DNA of 64,000 nucleotides from JAJFFW01 sp038534195 (GTDB taxonomy: Bacteria > Pseudomonadota > Alphaproteobacteria > Caulobacterales > Parvularculaceae), in NCBI GenBank assembly GCA_038534195.1, contig JBCAXE010000012.1, forward strand, positions 21,367 to 85,366, in the 5' to 3' direction. Positions 6,864-14,270 of this stretch are shown piece after piece. A program made the translations under genes and the position numbers. Numbering within the stretch: the stretch's first letter is position 1; each line of letters opens with the position of its first letter. A model generated the notes under the pieces. That model did not search any database. It was not told the DNA's origin and saw only the letters and a program-made list of their open reading frames with translations.

Positions 6864-8774
6864 CTATTTCGGAAAATTCAACGTAGCCAATCGGCCTGTT
6901 TCAATCTGCGGAACGCCGTCGACCGTGGAGGCGGAAAACCGCATGCGCCGGACGCTGGTCATTGCGGCCTGATTGAAGCAATCATTCGTGGTGCTCTTAA
7001 TGCCGATATTCGCCGTGCGCCCTTCCGGCAGGACATCGAATATAACGGTCACAGATTCAAGATCACCGGCCTGGCGCCCGCATCGCGATGGATATTCGAG
7101 GCTCGCGCGGCGGGTAACTTTCGCTTTAACAACTACTGGTTCCGGCGCGGCCTCGGTGACGGGCGTGGATGCTGGCGCTGCAGTCGCCGGCCCCGGTTCC
7201 GTTGACTCATCAGCGAATAAGTCGCTTGCCGTTGCTGGCGTCTCATCCGGATCGGCGCGACCGGCGACGCCTGGCTCCAGCAAACTCTCAGTTGTCTCAA
7301 CGCTAAGCTCAGCAACAACAGGGGCGGCTTCTTCGACCGCTTCAGTGAATTGGGATTCCGAGGCCGCCCGCGGCAAAGCATTTGCCGCCCCTGCTGTTTC
7401 CGGAACAATTGCGGCGCTTTGTTCAACAGCGTCCGAGATTTGCGGCGCTTGCGCCAGCTCGACAGCGTCCGCCACCGGAGACGCGTCGCCGGCGAACGAG
7501 GTCGGCTCTGCAGTCGGTTCTGGCGTCAGAGCGATTGGCGCGCTTTCAGCGGCCGCCCCAGCCGCAGGAGCAATCTGCTCAGTCGTCGGATCACTATTTT
7601 GCGCGACTGCCGCGAACTGCCCCCGATTAAGATCGTCGATTGTCGTCTCCGTCGCAACCGGCTCAACGATCTCCGCGGGGATCACAACAGCCAGTTCGAC
7701 CGGCTCATCAGCAGCAGCGGCCTCAACGGCGCTATCGGCAGCGGGATCGTTTTGCGCCGGTTCAGGCTGATCAACAATATCGGCGATATCAAATTCCGTT
7801 GCAGGCGGCTCCGCCTCCGGCGCTGGGGTCGCGACGGCATCATTTACAGATGCGGTTACGGTCGCAGCCGTCGTTTCGGTGGCAGCGTCCTCTGTGGCGG
7901 GAGCGACAGGCTCGGCAATCGCCGGAGCATCAGTTTCAGCAGCTGCAACGGTCTCTTCAACGGGTGGAAGGATCTCTTGCTTCAAGGTCGGCGCGGCCAG
8001 CGTGCGGTCAAGCGCGCCCGCTTCTATTAGGGGTAACGCGTCGGCGACCTGCGCCGGAGCGGGTGCGTCCGGATCAAAGACGTCGAAGAAATCTTCCGCT
8101 ACGGCGGCATCCGCCGCTGGTTCCGCCGCGCCGCTTTCCTCGGCGGCGCCCTCGCCAGCGACCGCGATGTCGGACACGGACGGTTCTGATGACGCAGAAG
8201 GTTCGGGTACGGACAATTGCGGCGAAGGCGACGGCGCATCGGTGACGATCACGGACGGCGGCGCGTCCTCGGCCGAGGCGAGCGACGTGTCGTCGCCGGG
8301 CCCTTTGAAGACCTGGAAAAGCATCCACAACGCAAACAATCCGATCGCGCCGACGCCCAGAAGCGAGGCCAGCTTGGTTTCGCCGGTGACGCCAAGCGAC
8401 GGCGCCGCAGCCGGACTCGCCGGCGCCTCTGTCGGGCGATCGCGTTCCGCCACCTCATCTTTGAAGCGATTGACCAAAGCGGGCGCGTCAAGGCCCAAAT
8501 GAGTCGCGTAAACCTTAATGAACCCCGACGTAAACGGAACCGCCGGGAGCGCCTCCATATCCGAAGCCTCGATCGCTTCCAGATGGACCTGCTTAATTTT
8601 CGTCGCCAGAACGACTTCCGACAGGTCGAGCCCCGCCTCCGCGCGTGCTTTCGCAAGGGTCTGGCCAACCGTTTCCGCGCGCGCCGCCTCGTTGCGGGCG
8701 GCGTCGAGATCAATAATATCAGCAGGCTTTCGCTCCTGCGGCGCCTCAAGGCTATTGTCTTGCGTCACTGCCAT
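6864..8774 (-). CDS. RodZ-like HTH membrane protein with C-terminal TonB domain
   Basis: The 636-residue protein has three parts. Residues about 36-110 form a RodZ-type helix-turn-helix (TVGQTLAKARAEAGLDLSEV ... ALPAVPFTSGFIKVYATHLG). One helix at about 137-156 (LLGVGAIGLFALWMLFQVF) crosses the membrane. A roughly 380-residue Ala/Pro/Glu-rich linker leads to a final 90-residue domain with LEYPSRCG, VTVIFDVLPEGRTANIGI and AAMTSVRRMRF, the pattern of a TonB C-terminal domain. The ATG at 8774 has GGAGTACTGCGT upstream, so a 13-codon upstream extension is not used. RodZ links MreB to the wall machinery; TonB domains contact periplasmic or outer-membrane partners. The combination suggests an envelope-spanning linker. 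Confidence 0.82.
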   Translation of the reverse strand: MAVTQDNSLEAPQERKPADIIDLDAARNEAARAETVGQTLAKARAEAGLDLSEVVLATKIKQVHLEAIEASDMEALPAVPFTSGFIKVYATHLGLDAPALVNRFKDEVAERDRPTEAPASPAAAPSLGVTGETKLASLLGVGAIGLFALWMLFQVFKGPGDDTSLASAEDAPPSVIVTDAPSPSPQLSVPEPSASSEPSVSDIAVAGEGAAEESGAAEPAADAAVAEDFFDVFDPDAPAPAQVADALPLIEAGALDRTLAAPTLKQEILPPVEETVAAAETDAPAIAEPVAPATEDAATETTAATVTASVNDAVATPAPEAEPPATEFDIADIVDQPEPAQNDPAADSAVEAAAADEPVELAVVIPAEIVEPVATETTIDDLNRGQFAAVAQNSDPTTEQIAPAAGAAAESAPIALTPEPTAEPTSFAGDASPVADAVELAQAPQISDAVEQSAAIVPETAGAANALPRAASESQFTEAVEEAAPVVAELSVETTESLLEPGVAGRADPDETPATASDLFADESTEPGPATAAPASTPVTEAAPEPVVVKAKVTRRASLEYPSRCGRQAGDLESVTVIFDVLPEGRTANIGIKSTTNDCFNQAAMTSVRRMRFSASTVDGVPQIETGRLATLNFPK

Positions 8775-9091
8775 ACGCAGTACTCCATACCCTGCCAAAC
8801 GGCCCATCGACAAACGTCGACCCCAAAGGCCTCAAGCATGGTTGGCGCCAACGCCGAAGCGCGCGCCATCCCTCACGTCCGGCTTCACAATAGAATACTT
8901 GATCGATTCCAACCAGTGGCGGCGTGAAAAGAGTATAAATTGCTGTTAGCTGGCCGAATTGTAATAAAATCAGCGAATTGGCGGCGCCGAACTTCCGTCA
9001 TGGTTGTCGGCGTGGGCCGGTCTCAATGGACCGCCTTCTATAAAAAAGAGGGCGTCAACGCCCTCTTTCTCACATAGGTTGTGAGACCGCG
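8775..9091. other. 317-base intergenic region between the rpmA stop and the rodZ/tonB start
   Basis: This is the only gap above 300 bases. It holds the rpmA terminator (9045-9068) and, presumably, the promoter of the RodZ-TonB gene within 8775-8960, which is locally AT-rich around 8930-8975 (GAGTATAAATTGC, TGTAATAAAATCAG). I see no reading frame with a ribosome binding site and no RNA gene. Confidence 0.5.
9045..9068 (-). terminator. Rho-independent terminator of rplU-rpmA
   Basis: An 11-bp perfect stem (AAAGAGGGCGT / ACGCCCTCTTT) with a two-base gap is followed on the minus strand by a T-run (complement of 9041-9047). It lies about 25 bases after the rpmA stop. Confidence 0.88.
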
Positions 9092-9349
9092 TTAAGCGTC
9101 GGCGACGACCGACACATATTGACGCTTGTCTTTCTTGGCGGCGAATTTAACGCGGCCGCCGGTCAGCGCGAACAGAGTGTGATCTTTGCCCATGCCCACG
9201 TTCGCGCCGGGGTGAAACTTTGTTCCCCGCTGGCGAACAATAATGTTGCCGGGCACGACGACTTCGTCGCCGAATTTCTTCACGCCAAGGCGGCGTCCGG
9301 CGGAATCGCGTCCATTGCGGGATGAACCGCCTGCTTTTTTATGCGCCAT
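9092..9349 (-). CDS. rpmA: 50S ribosomal protein L27
   Basis: The 85-residue protein starts MAHKKAGGSSRNGRDSAGRR and contains GVKKFGDEVVVPGNIIVRQR and the C-terminal GRVKFAAKK, all diagnostic of bacterial L27. L27 sits near the peptidyl transferase centre of the large subunit. The N-terminus starts directly at the mature AHKK form, as in Gram-negatives. It lies ten bases after rplU, the usual rplU-rpmA order, and is followed by a strong terminator; the obgE gene often found next is absent here. Confidence 0.98.
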   Translation of the reverse strand: MAHKKAGGSSRNGRDSAGRRLGVKKFGDEVVVPGNIIVRQRGTKFHPGANVGMGKDHTLFALTGGRVKFAAKKDKRQYVSVVADA

Positions 9350-9359
9350 GACTTAACTC

Positions 9360-9950
9360 CTATTCGCCTTTGGCCAGCTCTTTGGCCTGCTCAACCCAGT
9401 TATCACGCTCGATCCGGCCTTTGAAAGACAATTTGTCGTCAAAATCCGCGATTTCTTCAGGGCCCCACGCTGCAATCTGCGCGAACGTCGTCACGCCGAG
9501 ATCGTGCAGCTTCGCTTCCAGCGCCGGTCCGACGCCGGAGAGTTTCTTAAGATCGTCGCCGCCCGCTGGCGCCTCAGCCGCCGGGGCTTTTTCCTTCGCT
9601 GGCGCAGCTTTTTTCGCCGCCGCTTTCGGCTTGGCGCCGCCGGTCAGGATGTCCGTCACTTTCACTTCCGTCAGATGCTGGCGGTGGCCCTTTTTGCGGC
9701 GATAATTCTGACGCCGGCGCTTTTTGAAGATAACCACTTTCTTGTCGCGCATCTGGCGGACGATTTCCGCCGCAACGCTCGCGCCGTCCACCAACGGCGA
9801 TCCGACCGTAACGTCATCGCCTTCGCCGACGATCAAAACATCGGACAATGTAATAGTGTCGCCCTCGTCGCCTGGCAGACGTTCAATTCTGAGAATATCG
9901 TCTTTGGCGACGCGGTATTGCTTGCCGCCAGTCTTTACGACCGCATACAT
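9360..9950 (-). CDS. rplU: 50S ribosomal protein L21 with C-terminal helix-hairpin-helix extension
   Basis: Residues 1-103 are a normal L21 (MYAVVKTGGKQYRVA ... KKRRRQNYRRKKGHRQ). L21 is usually about 103 residues, but this protein has 196. After an Ala/Lys-rich linker (about 110-130), residues about 133-196 carry LKKLSGVGPALEAKLHDLGV, then FAQIAAWGPEEIADFDDKL, a helix-hairpin-helix module of the kind used to bind nucleic acid. Similar extensions occur in L21 of other Alphaproteobacteria. It is first in the rplU-rpmA operon. Confidence 0.96.
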   Translation of the reverse strand: MYAVVKTGGKQYRVAKDDILRIERLPGDEGDTITLSDVLIVGEGDDVTVGSPLVDGASVAAEIVRQMRDKKVVIFKKRRRQNYRRKKGHRQHLTEVKVTDILTGGAKPKAAAKKAAPAKEKAPAAEAPAGGDDLKKLSGVGPALEAKLHDLGVTTFAQIAAWGPEEIADFDDKLSFKGRIERDNWVEQAKELAKGE

Positions 9951-10143
9951 AATCGACTCCTGGCGCGTCTTCCGCGCTCTAAAGGTCCTTTTTCGCCCCG
10001 GTTTCTGCCGCCCGGTTGTGATATGAGCGGCGTGAGGTAGCCCGTCGAACCGCTCCCGTCAAGGGAATTGACCCCCAAACCAGCGAATTTACGCCGGCCC
10101 GACCCTATGCCATCCTCGCCGCACTATTCTAAGGGGGGATCTA

Positions 10144-10653
10144 ATGCGACATGTCGTGGCCGCAGCGCTCACCGTCAGCGCATTTTTAAGTCTGGGAACC
10201 AAGACGGCCGAGGCGCGCACCCACTCCATGGCGTGCCGCGGCGGCGGTAATATGGAAATCACATTCTTTGTGGATACGCGCCACGATCCGCCCGGTCGCG
10301 TGGCGGGCGTTCCGATTGGCGAGCTCCGGACATCGTTCGAGATCATCGTCCAATTCAATAAGGGACGGCGCCGCTTTTCCATCCGTGAAGGCGAACCGCC
10401 GGCGGGCGTTTGCACCTTCATCGACCGGGGGTTACGCGAGAGCGAGCCCAACGCACTGCGCCTCTCGGTCGATCGGGCCAACCTGACCTTGAGCTACAAG
10501 CCGGCCGACCAAACGGTGACGACCCGTTACCTGAATGCAGGTCCGCAACAGTTCGTAGACCTCATTGAGAGCGGCGCCCTGTTTTTAGTGGAAGTCGAAA
10601 ATGAACGCGGAGCCTTCAACGTGAGCAGCTGGACGCAGCTTTCAGACGAGTGA
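10144..10653 (+). CDS. Secreted protein of unknown function
   Basis: The 169-residue protein starts with an ATG behind AAGGGGGGATCTA. Residues 1-24 (MRHVVAAALTVSAFLSLGTKTAEA) are a classical signal peptide with an AEA cleavage site. The mature part is polar and moderately basic, with two cysteines (MACRGG, GVCTFI) that could pair. No domain is recognised. It is divergent from rplU and followed by the tRNA-Ser region. Confidence 0.75.
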   Translation: MRHVVAAALTVSAFLSLGTKTAEARTHSMACRGGGNMEITFFVDTRHDPPGRVAGVPIGELRTSFEIIVQFNKGRRRFSIREGEPPAGVCTFIDRGLRESEPNALRLSVDRANLTLSYKPADQTVTTRYLNAGPQQFVDLIESGALFLVEVENERGAFNVSSWTQLSDE

Positions 10654-10685
10654 AGCGCGATATGGCGCCGCTTGAAATTTGGCTC

Positions 10686-10820
10686 TAGCGTCGCGAAGAC
10701 CTCCGCTCTCGGAGAGGCGCCGGGGTGGTTGACCAGCGCGAAAGCGCTGTTCTTACATTTATTCAACCACTCTTCTCGCCCACGCCCGTACCAGCTTGAA
10801 ACTTTCACGACGCGACGCTA
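10686..10820. repeat. 135-base imperfect inverted repeat element next to tRNA-Ser
   Basis: The ends are a perfect 10-bp inverted repeat (TAGCGTCGCG at 10686-10695 and CGCGACGCTA at 10811-10820). Inside, GTGGTTGA near 10725 pairs with TTCAACCAC near 10762, and AGCGCGAAAGCGCT (10735-10748) forms a GAAA-capped hairpin at the centre. The whole could fold into a long imperfect hairpin. It contains the partial tRNA-Ser copy listed separately. I cannot tell whether it is a non-coding RNA, a miniature repeat, or a relic of a local inverted duplication. Confidence 0.5.
10697..10733 (+). pseudogene. Degenerate copy of the tRNA-Ser 5' half and its leader
   Basis: This 37-base stretch matches 10821-10857, the leader and first 23 bases of the intact tRNA-Ser, at all but four positions (both contain CGCTCTCGGAGAGG and TGGTTGA). 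The copy stops before the anticodon arm, so it cannot make a tRNA. Confidence 0.65.
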
Positions 10821-10834
10821 AGACCTGCGCTCTC

Positions 10835-10924
10835 GGAGAGGTGCCGGAGTGGTTGAACGGGGCGGTCTCGAAAACCGTTGTGCAGGCAACTGTACCGAGG
10901 GTTCGAATCCCTCTCTCTCCGCCA
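10835..10924 (+). tRNA. tRNA-Ser (anticodon CGA)
   Basis: This is a 90-base class II tRNA. The acceptor stem GGAGAGG pairs with TCTCTCC, with one G-T at the base. The D arm contains GCCGGAGTGGTTGAACGG. The anticodon loop is CTCGAAA with anticodon CGA, and a long variable arm follows. The T arm is GAGGG-TTCGAAT-CCCTC. Discriminator G and an encoded CCA end at 10924. It reads UCG codons. Confidence 0.95.
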
Positions 10925-11009
10925 GAATTTCGAACTTACAGCAATTCGACTCGAAAACCTGCGGATTGAAAATGCGTCCGAAGCTCTCCGCTGGCGAACC
11001 AAATGAGAA

Positions 11010-11086
11010 TGGTGGGCCCGGAGGGACTCGAACCCCCGACCTAGCGGTTATGAGCCGCCAGCTCTAACCAACTGAGCTACAGGCCC
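11010..11086 (-). tRNA. tRNA with CAU anticodon, most likely tRNA-Ile2 (lysidine-modified)
   Basis: This is a 77-base tRNA with acceptor GGGCCTG / CGGGCCC, D arm TAGCTCAGTTGGTTAGAGC, anticodon loop CTCATAA, T arm GGGGG-TTCGAGT-CCCTC and an encoded CCA. Base pairs C4-G69 and C5-G68 and the G27-U43 wobble match the recognition features of the lysidine synthetase TilS. It is therefore more likely the AUA-reading tRNA-Ile2 than elongator tRNA-Met. It is not an initiator, because the anticodon stem lacks the three G-C pairs. Confidence 0.9.
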
Positions 11087-11225
11087 GGCGCGGTTTGCGC
11101 GGAAAGGTGCTATACCAGCATTGTCGCCGGGAGAGAAGGCGCCGAGGCGGGGTTGCGGAAATTGTTGTTCGGCTGGAGCCGGCGTAACAACGAGCTGCGC
11201 GGAGGCAATAACAAAGGAGCTAAAA

Positions 11226-11939
11226 ATGCGCCGACAAATATCCATTTCATTCGTCTGTTTAGCGCTCATCGCGTGTTCGGCCCCAACGGGCGCCACGGCG
11301 CAAAACGAGGCGGACGCCCGAACGCTTGTCGTCACCGGATCCGGCGAAGCGAGCGGCGCGCCCGACATCGCCACCATCACAATCGGCGTTGAGACGCGGG
11401 GCCAGACACCGGGTGAAGCAATCCGGCAAAACAGCGCGCAAATCGCAAAGACGATTAAAACGCTGAAAACGTTCGGCGTTGAGGGTAAAGACCTGCAAAC
11501 GGCGTCGCTGTCGTTGAACGCTCAATATGACTACGGACAAAACCGGTCTAATCCGCGCGTCACTGGCTATGTGGCCAATAATAATCTGCGCGTCATTCTA
11601 AGGGACCTCGACAAAGCCGGTGAAGTCTTGGACAGCGTCGTCAGCGCCGGCGCTAATCGGTTGAACGGCATGCAGTTCGGATTTGCTGAGCCGCAAACGA
11701 TGATGGACGAAGCACGCGTCGAGGCGGTGAAGAAGGCTCGGGCGAAAGCTGCGTTGCTCGCTGACGCCGCAAACGTCGATCTCGGACCGATCCTGAAAAT
11801 TCAGGACCTGACGGCGGGCGCGCGGCCTCCGGCCCCAGCGTTTCGGATGGAAGCCGATGTGGCGAGCGCGAGCGTTCCGCTGGAACGCGGCGAACTTTCG
11901 CTTAGCGCCTCTGTCACGTTGATTTACGAAATTCGCTGA
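11226..11939 (+). CDS. SIMPL-domain (DUF541) periplasmic lipoprotein
   Basis: The 237-residue protein starts at the ATG behind AAAGGAGC; a longer upstream frame lacks a binding site. The signal sequence ends in LALIACS, a lipobox, so it is probably lipid-anchored. The mature part has the SIMPL pattern: LVVTGSGEASGAPDIATITIGVE, a central LQTASLSLNAQYDYGQN and VTGYVANNNLRV, then FGFAEPQTMMDEARVEAVKKARAKAALLADAA. Relatives include Brucella BP26 and YggE, implicated in oxidative-stress tolerance and channel-like assembly. It converges with the M28 peptidase gene, the stops being adjacent. Confidence 0.88.
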   Translation: MRRQISISFVCLALIACSAPTGATAQNEADARTLVVTGSGEASGAPDIATITIGVETRGQTPGEAIRQNSAQIAKTIKTLKTFGVEGKDLQTASLSLNAQYDYGQNRSNPRVTGYVANNNLRVILRDLDKAGEVLDSVVSAGANRLNGMQFGFAEPQTMMDEARVEAVKKARAKAALLADAANVDLGPILKIQDLTAGARPPAPAFRMEADVASASVPLERGELSLSASVTLIYEIR

Positions 11940-13619
11940 TTACTCGCCGGCGAATTGCGTCGCGAAGAAGTCGCCCGCAATCCATGAGGGCGCCGCCGGC
12001 GCGTCGGCGATGCTTCGCGCGATCCGATAATTCAGTTCCGCAAAGCGCGCCGCAGACGCGTAATCGATTGGCAACGCCAAATCATCAGAGGGCTGATGAT
12101 AATGCTCTTTCATGAAGTTTGAAAAAATCTCTTCGCCGCCAGCGCCGAACCCGACGATCAGAAAAACCGAGGGCACGCCTTTTTCAACGAAGCGATAATG
12201 ATCGGAACGGGTGAAAATCCCCTGCTCAGGGATCGGATCAGGCGTGACACCGATATTCATCGATCCCGCCGCTTCTTTCACCAGGCCGCCGAGCGTCGAG
12301 CGCTCCGCACCGAAGGCGATGACGTCGGAAAACGGGAAGAGCGTCAGCGGCATATCCAGATTGACGTTCGCCACGATGTCTTCATCGACGGTTGGATAAT
12401 TGACGAAATAATCCGCCCCCAAAAGCCCCTTTTCTTCCGCGGTCACTGCGAGGAAGAGAATTGATCGTTTGGGCGCCACCCCTGACTGAAACGATCGCGC
12501 CACTTCGAGCATAGTCGAGATGCCCATGGCGTTATCCATGGCGCCGTTATGAATGAAATCGTCGCCGCCCTTGCGCGGTTCATAGACGCCCACATGATCA
12601 AGGTGACCTGTGAGAACGATGATTTCATCATCAAGGCTTTTGTCAGACCCCTGAATAAGCCCCGCCACATTAGAGCTTTTCTTTTCTTCAAAGGCCGACG
12701 CGCCCTTCAGGGCGACGGATTTGCCCAAGTCGAAAGCGGCGAGATCGCCTGCGCGCTCTTTGTCCTCCATAATCGCGCGAATTTCCGCGAAGCCTGTGCT
12801 GGTGTTCGCAAATAATTTTTCGGCGCCTTCCGGGCTCAGCGTCGCCGTCGCCTTGATCGATGCAGCGGATACTTCACCGACCCCGTCAGGGTGAACCCAG
12901 GTCATCGCTTCGCGCTCGATGCTCTTTGTCAATCGATCCCACGTGAAACGCTTGAGAAAAGATTCACTCGGCAGGGTAATGAATCCAACAGCCCCATTCG
13001 CCGCTGCGGTCTTTATCTTATTATCCGTTGACTGATAGAAAGCGCGCTTTTCGCTATCGAACAAATCTGGCGCGCCGCTATAGACGATGACAATCTTGCC
13101 CCTGGCGTCCACGCCCGCATAGTCGTTTAACCCGACTTCAGGGGCGACGAGGCCGTGGCGCACGAAGACAATCGGCGCTTCGACAGAAAATTCTCGTTCG
13201 GCCATGGACCGGCCAATCACATAATCTTCAAGATGGGCGAGCGTCTGCGCGGCGCCGCCAGACTGCGTTACGACGAACGATGCGGCGTCGGGATCGCATT
13301 TCACGGACCGCAACGTCACGGATTGAAACCAACCGCCCCTATCGCCCGCGGCTTCCAAGCCCAGTGCGTCGAAGCGCGCCGCCACATATCGCGCGGCTTC
13401 TTCGTATCCCTCCGTACCCGCCTCGCGTCCGGCACGCGCGTCATCGGCAAGATAAGCAAGATCCGTCGCGATGCGATCAGCAGCGGTCGCGCCTGCGGCG
13501 TTCATTTCAACGGCGACGCGCGCATCCTCTTTAAGGGCAAGCGGCGGGGCCTCAGTGGCGACACACGCCGCCAACAGGCTAAAACCGATAAGTGAAAGTA
13601 TTCTGGAAATATTCAACAT
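11940..13619 (-). CDS. M28 family zinc aminopeptidase lipoprotein with PA domain
   Basis: The 559-residue protein begins at the ATG at 13619 (MLNISRILSLIGFSLLAACV), a lipoprotein signal ending in LAAC. A protease-associated insert follows (around residues 150-300, DYVIGRSMAEREF ... FITLPSESFLK). The M28 catalytic core has LTGHLDHVG, HNGAMDNAMG (first metal Asp), TAEEKGLLGADYF (catalytic Glu pair), VNLDM and a terminal FTRSDHYRFVEKGVPS. These are the five metal-site regions of bacterial leucine aminopeptidase-like enzymes, so the peptidase should be active in the periplasm or at the outer membrane. The preceding panD gene ends 68 bases upstream. Confidence 0.92.
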   Translation of the reverse strand: MLNISRILSLIGFSLLAACVATEAPPLALKEDARVAVEMNAAGATAADRIATDLAYLADDARAGREAGTEGYEEAARYVAARFDALGLEAAGDRGGWFQSVTLRSVKCDPDAASFVVTQSGGAAQTLAHLEDYVIGRSMAEREFSVEAPIVFVRHGLVAPEVGLNDYAGVDARGKIVIVYSGAPDLFDSEKRAFYQSTDNKIKTAAANGAVGFITLPSESFLKRFTWDRLTKSIEREAMTWVHPDGVGEVSAASIKATATLSPEGAEKLFANTSTGFAEIRAIMEDKERAGDLAAFDLGKSVALKGASAFEEKKSSNVAGLIQGSDKSLDDEIIVLTGHLDHVGVYEPRKGGDDFIHNGAMDNAMGISTMLEVARSFQSGVAPKRSILFLAVTAEEKGLLGADYFVNYPTVDEDIVANVNLDMPLTLFPFSDVIAFGAERSTLGGLVKEAAGSMNIGVTPDPIPEQGIFTRSDHYRFVEKGVPSVFLIVGFGAGGEEIFSNFMKEHYHQPSDDLALPIDYASAARFAELNYRIARSIADAPAAPSWIAGDFFATQFAGE

Positions 13620-13687
13620 GCGCCCCGTCCCGACAGCTTCGAACGACAATAGCCCGAAAGCCGTCGGCGCGGTCAACCGCAGCCGGA

Positions 13688-14044
13688 TCAAATTACGCGG
13701 TCGATTGAATTTCCGTCGCCCATAAGAAGGACGGTTGGTTTGTAGTTGCGGGCTTCTTCCGCCGGCAATTGCGCATAAGCTGCTATGATCACGCGATCCC
13801 CGACAGAAGCCAACCGCGCAGCGGCGCCGTTGAGCATAAACTCGCGCGACCCCCGTTCAGCCGGCAACGCGTATGTGGTCAGCCGCGCGCCATTCGTCAC
13901 ATTCCAGATCGCCACTTGTTCGTGAGGCAGAATGCCCGCCGAATCGAGAATATCCTCATCGATAGCGATCGATCCCTCATAATGAAGATCGGTCATGGTC
14001 AAAGTCGCGCCGTGAATCTTCGCCTTCAACATGGTCAGGTTCAT
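13688..14044 (-). CDS. panD: Aspartate 1-decarboxylase precursor
   Basis: The 118-residue pyruvoyl enzyme makes beta-alanine for pantothenate and coenzyme A. The self-processing site is seen as LHYEGSIAID, where cleavage between Gly and Ser produces the pyruvoyl group. MLKAKIHGATLT at the start, LTTYALPAERGS, NGAAA and GDRVIIAAYA are all conserved. The start at 14044 is preceded by GGAGGCCATCCCC. panB lies 21 kb away (35064-35909), so the pathway genes are dispersed. Confidence 0.96.
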   Translation of the reverse strand: MNLTMLKAKIHGATLTMTDLHYEGSIAIDEDILDSAGILPHEQVAIWNVTNGARLTTYALPAERGSREFMLNGAAARLASVGDRVIIAAYAQLPAEEARNYKPTVLLMGDGNSIDRVI

Positions 14045-14270
14045 GGGGATGGCCTCCAGGCGGGTCAAACAGCGGACACTACAGCTTCGCGCCGACCCTT
14101 ATGCTCAAAATGCATATAAGAAGTTTTCGGCGGTTTCCAAGGGGCGTTCTAGCGAATGCGCGGCGAGACGCAAGGAAAAGCGGCCGCACGACAAGCACTT
14201 TTCGGCGAGGTTAACGCGGTTTGCCCTGCTCCCGTGAACGGCGTATATTTACCATAAAGTGGGGAATAAT

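Noticed and set aside
6973..8502. Several long plus-strand open frames (up to 265 codons) opposite the RodZ-TonB gene
   Set aside because: They are Ala/Ser/Arg-rich mirror images of the low-complexity Ala/Pro/Glu linker coded on the other strand, have no supporting binding site or domain, and overlap the gene completely.
10835..11086. A genomic island integrated at the tRNA genes
   Set aside because: No integrase is nearby, the duplicated part is the 5' half and not the 3' end, and the flanking genes are ordinary chromosomal genes.
11010..11086. Initiator or elongator tRNA-Met for the CAU tRNA
   Set aside because: The anticodon stem lacks the GGG/CCC initiator pairs, and C4-G69, C5-G68 and the G27-U43 pair favour the TilS substrate tRNA-Ile2 over elongator Met, although the second choice is not fully excluded.
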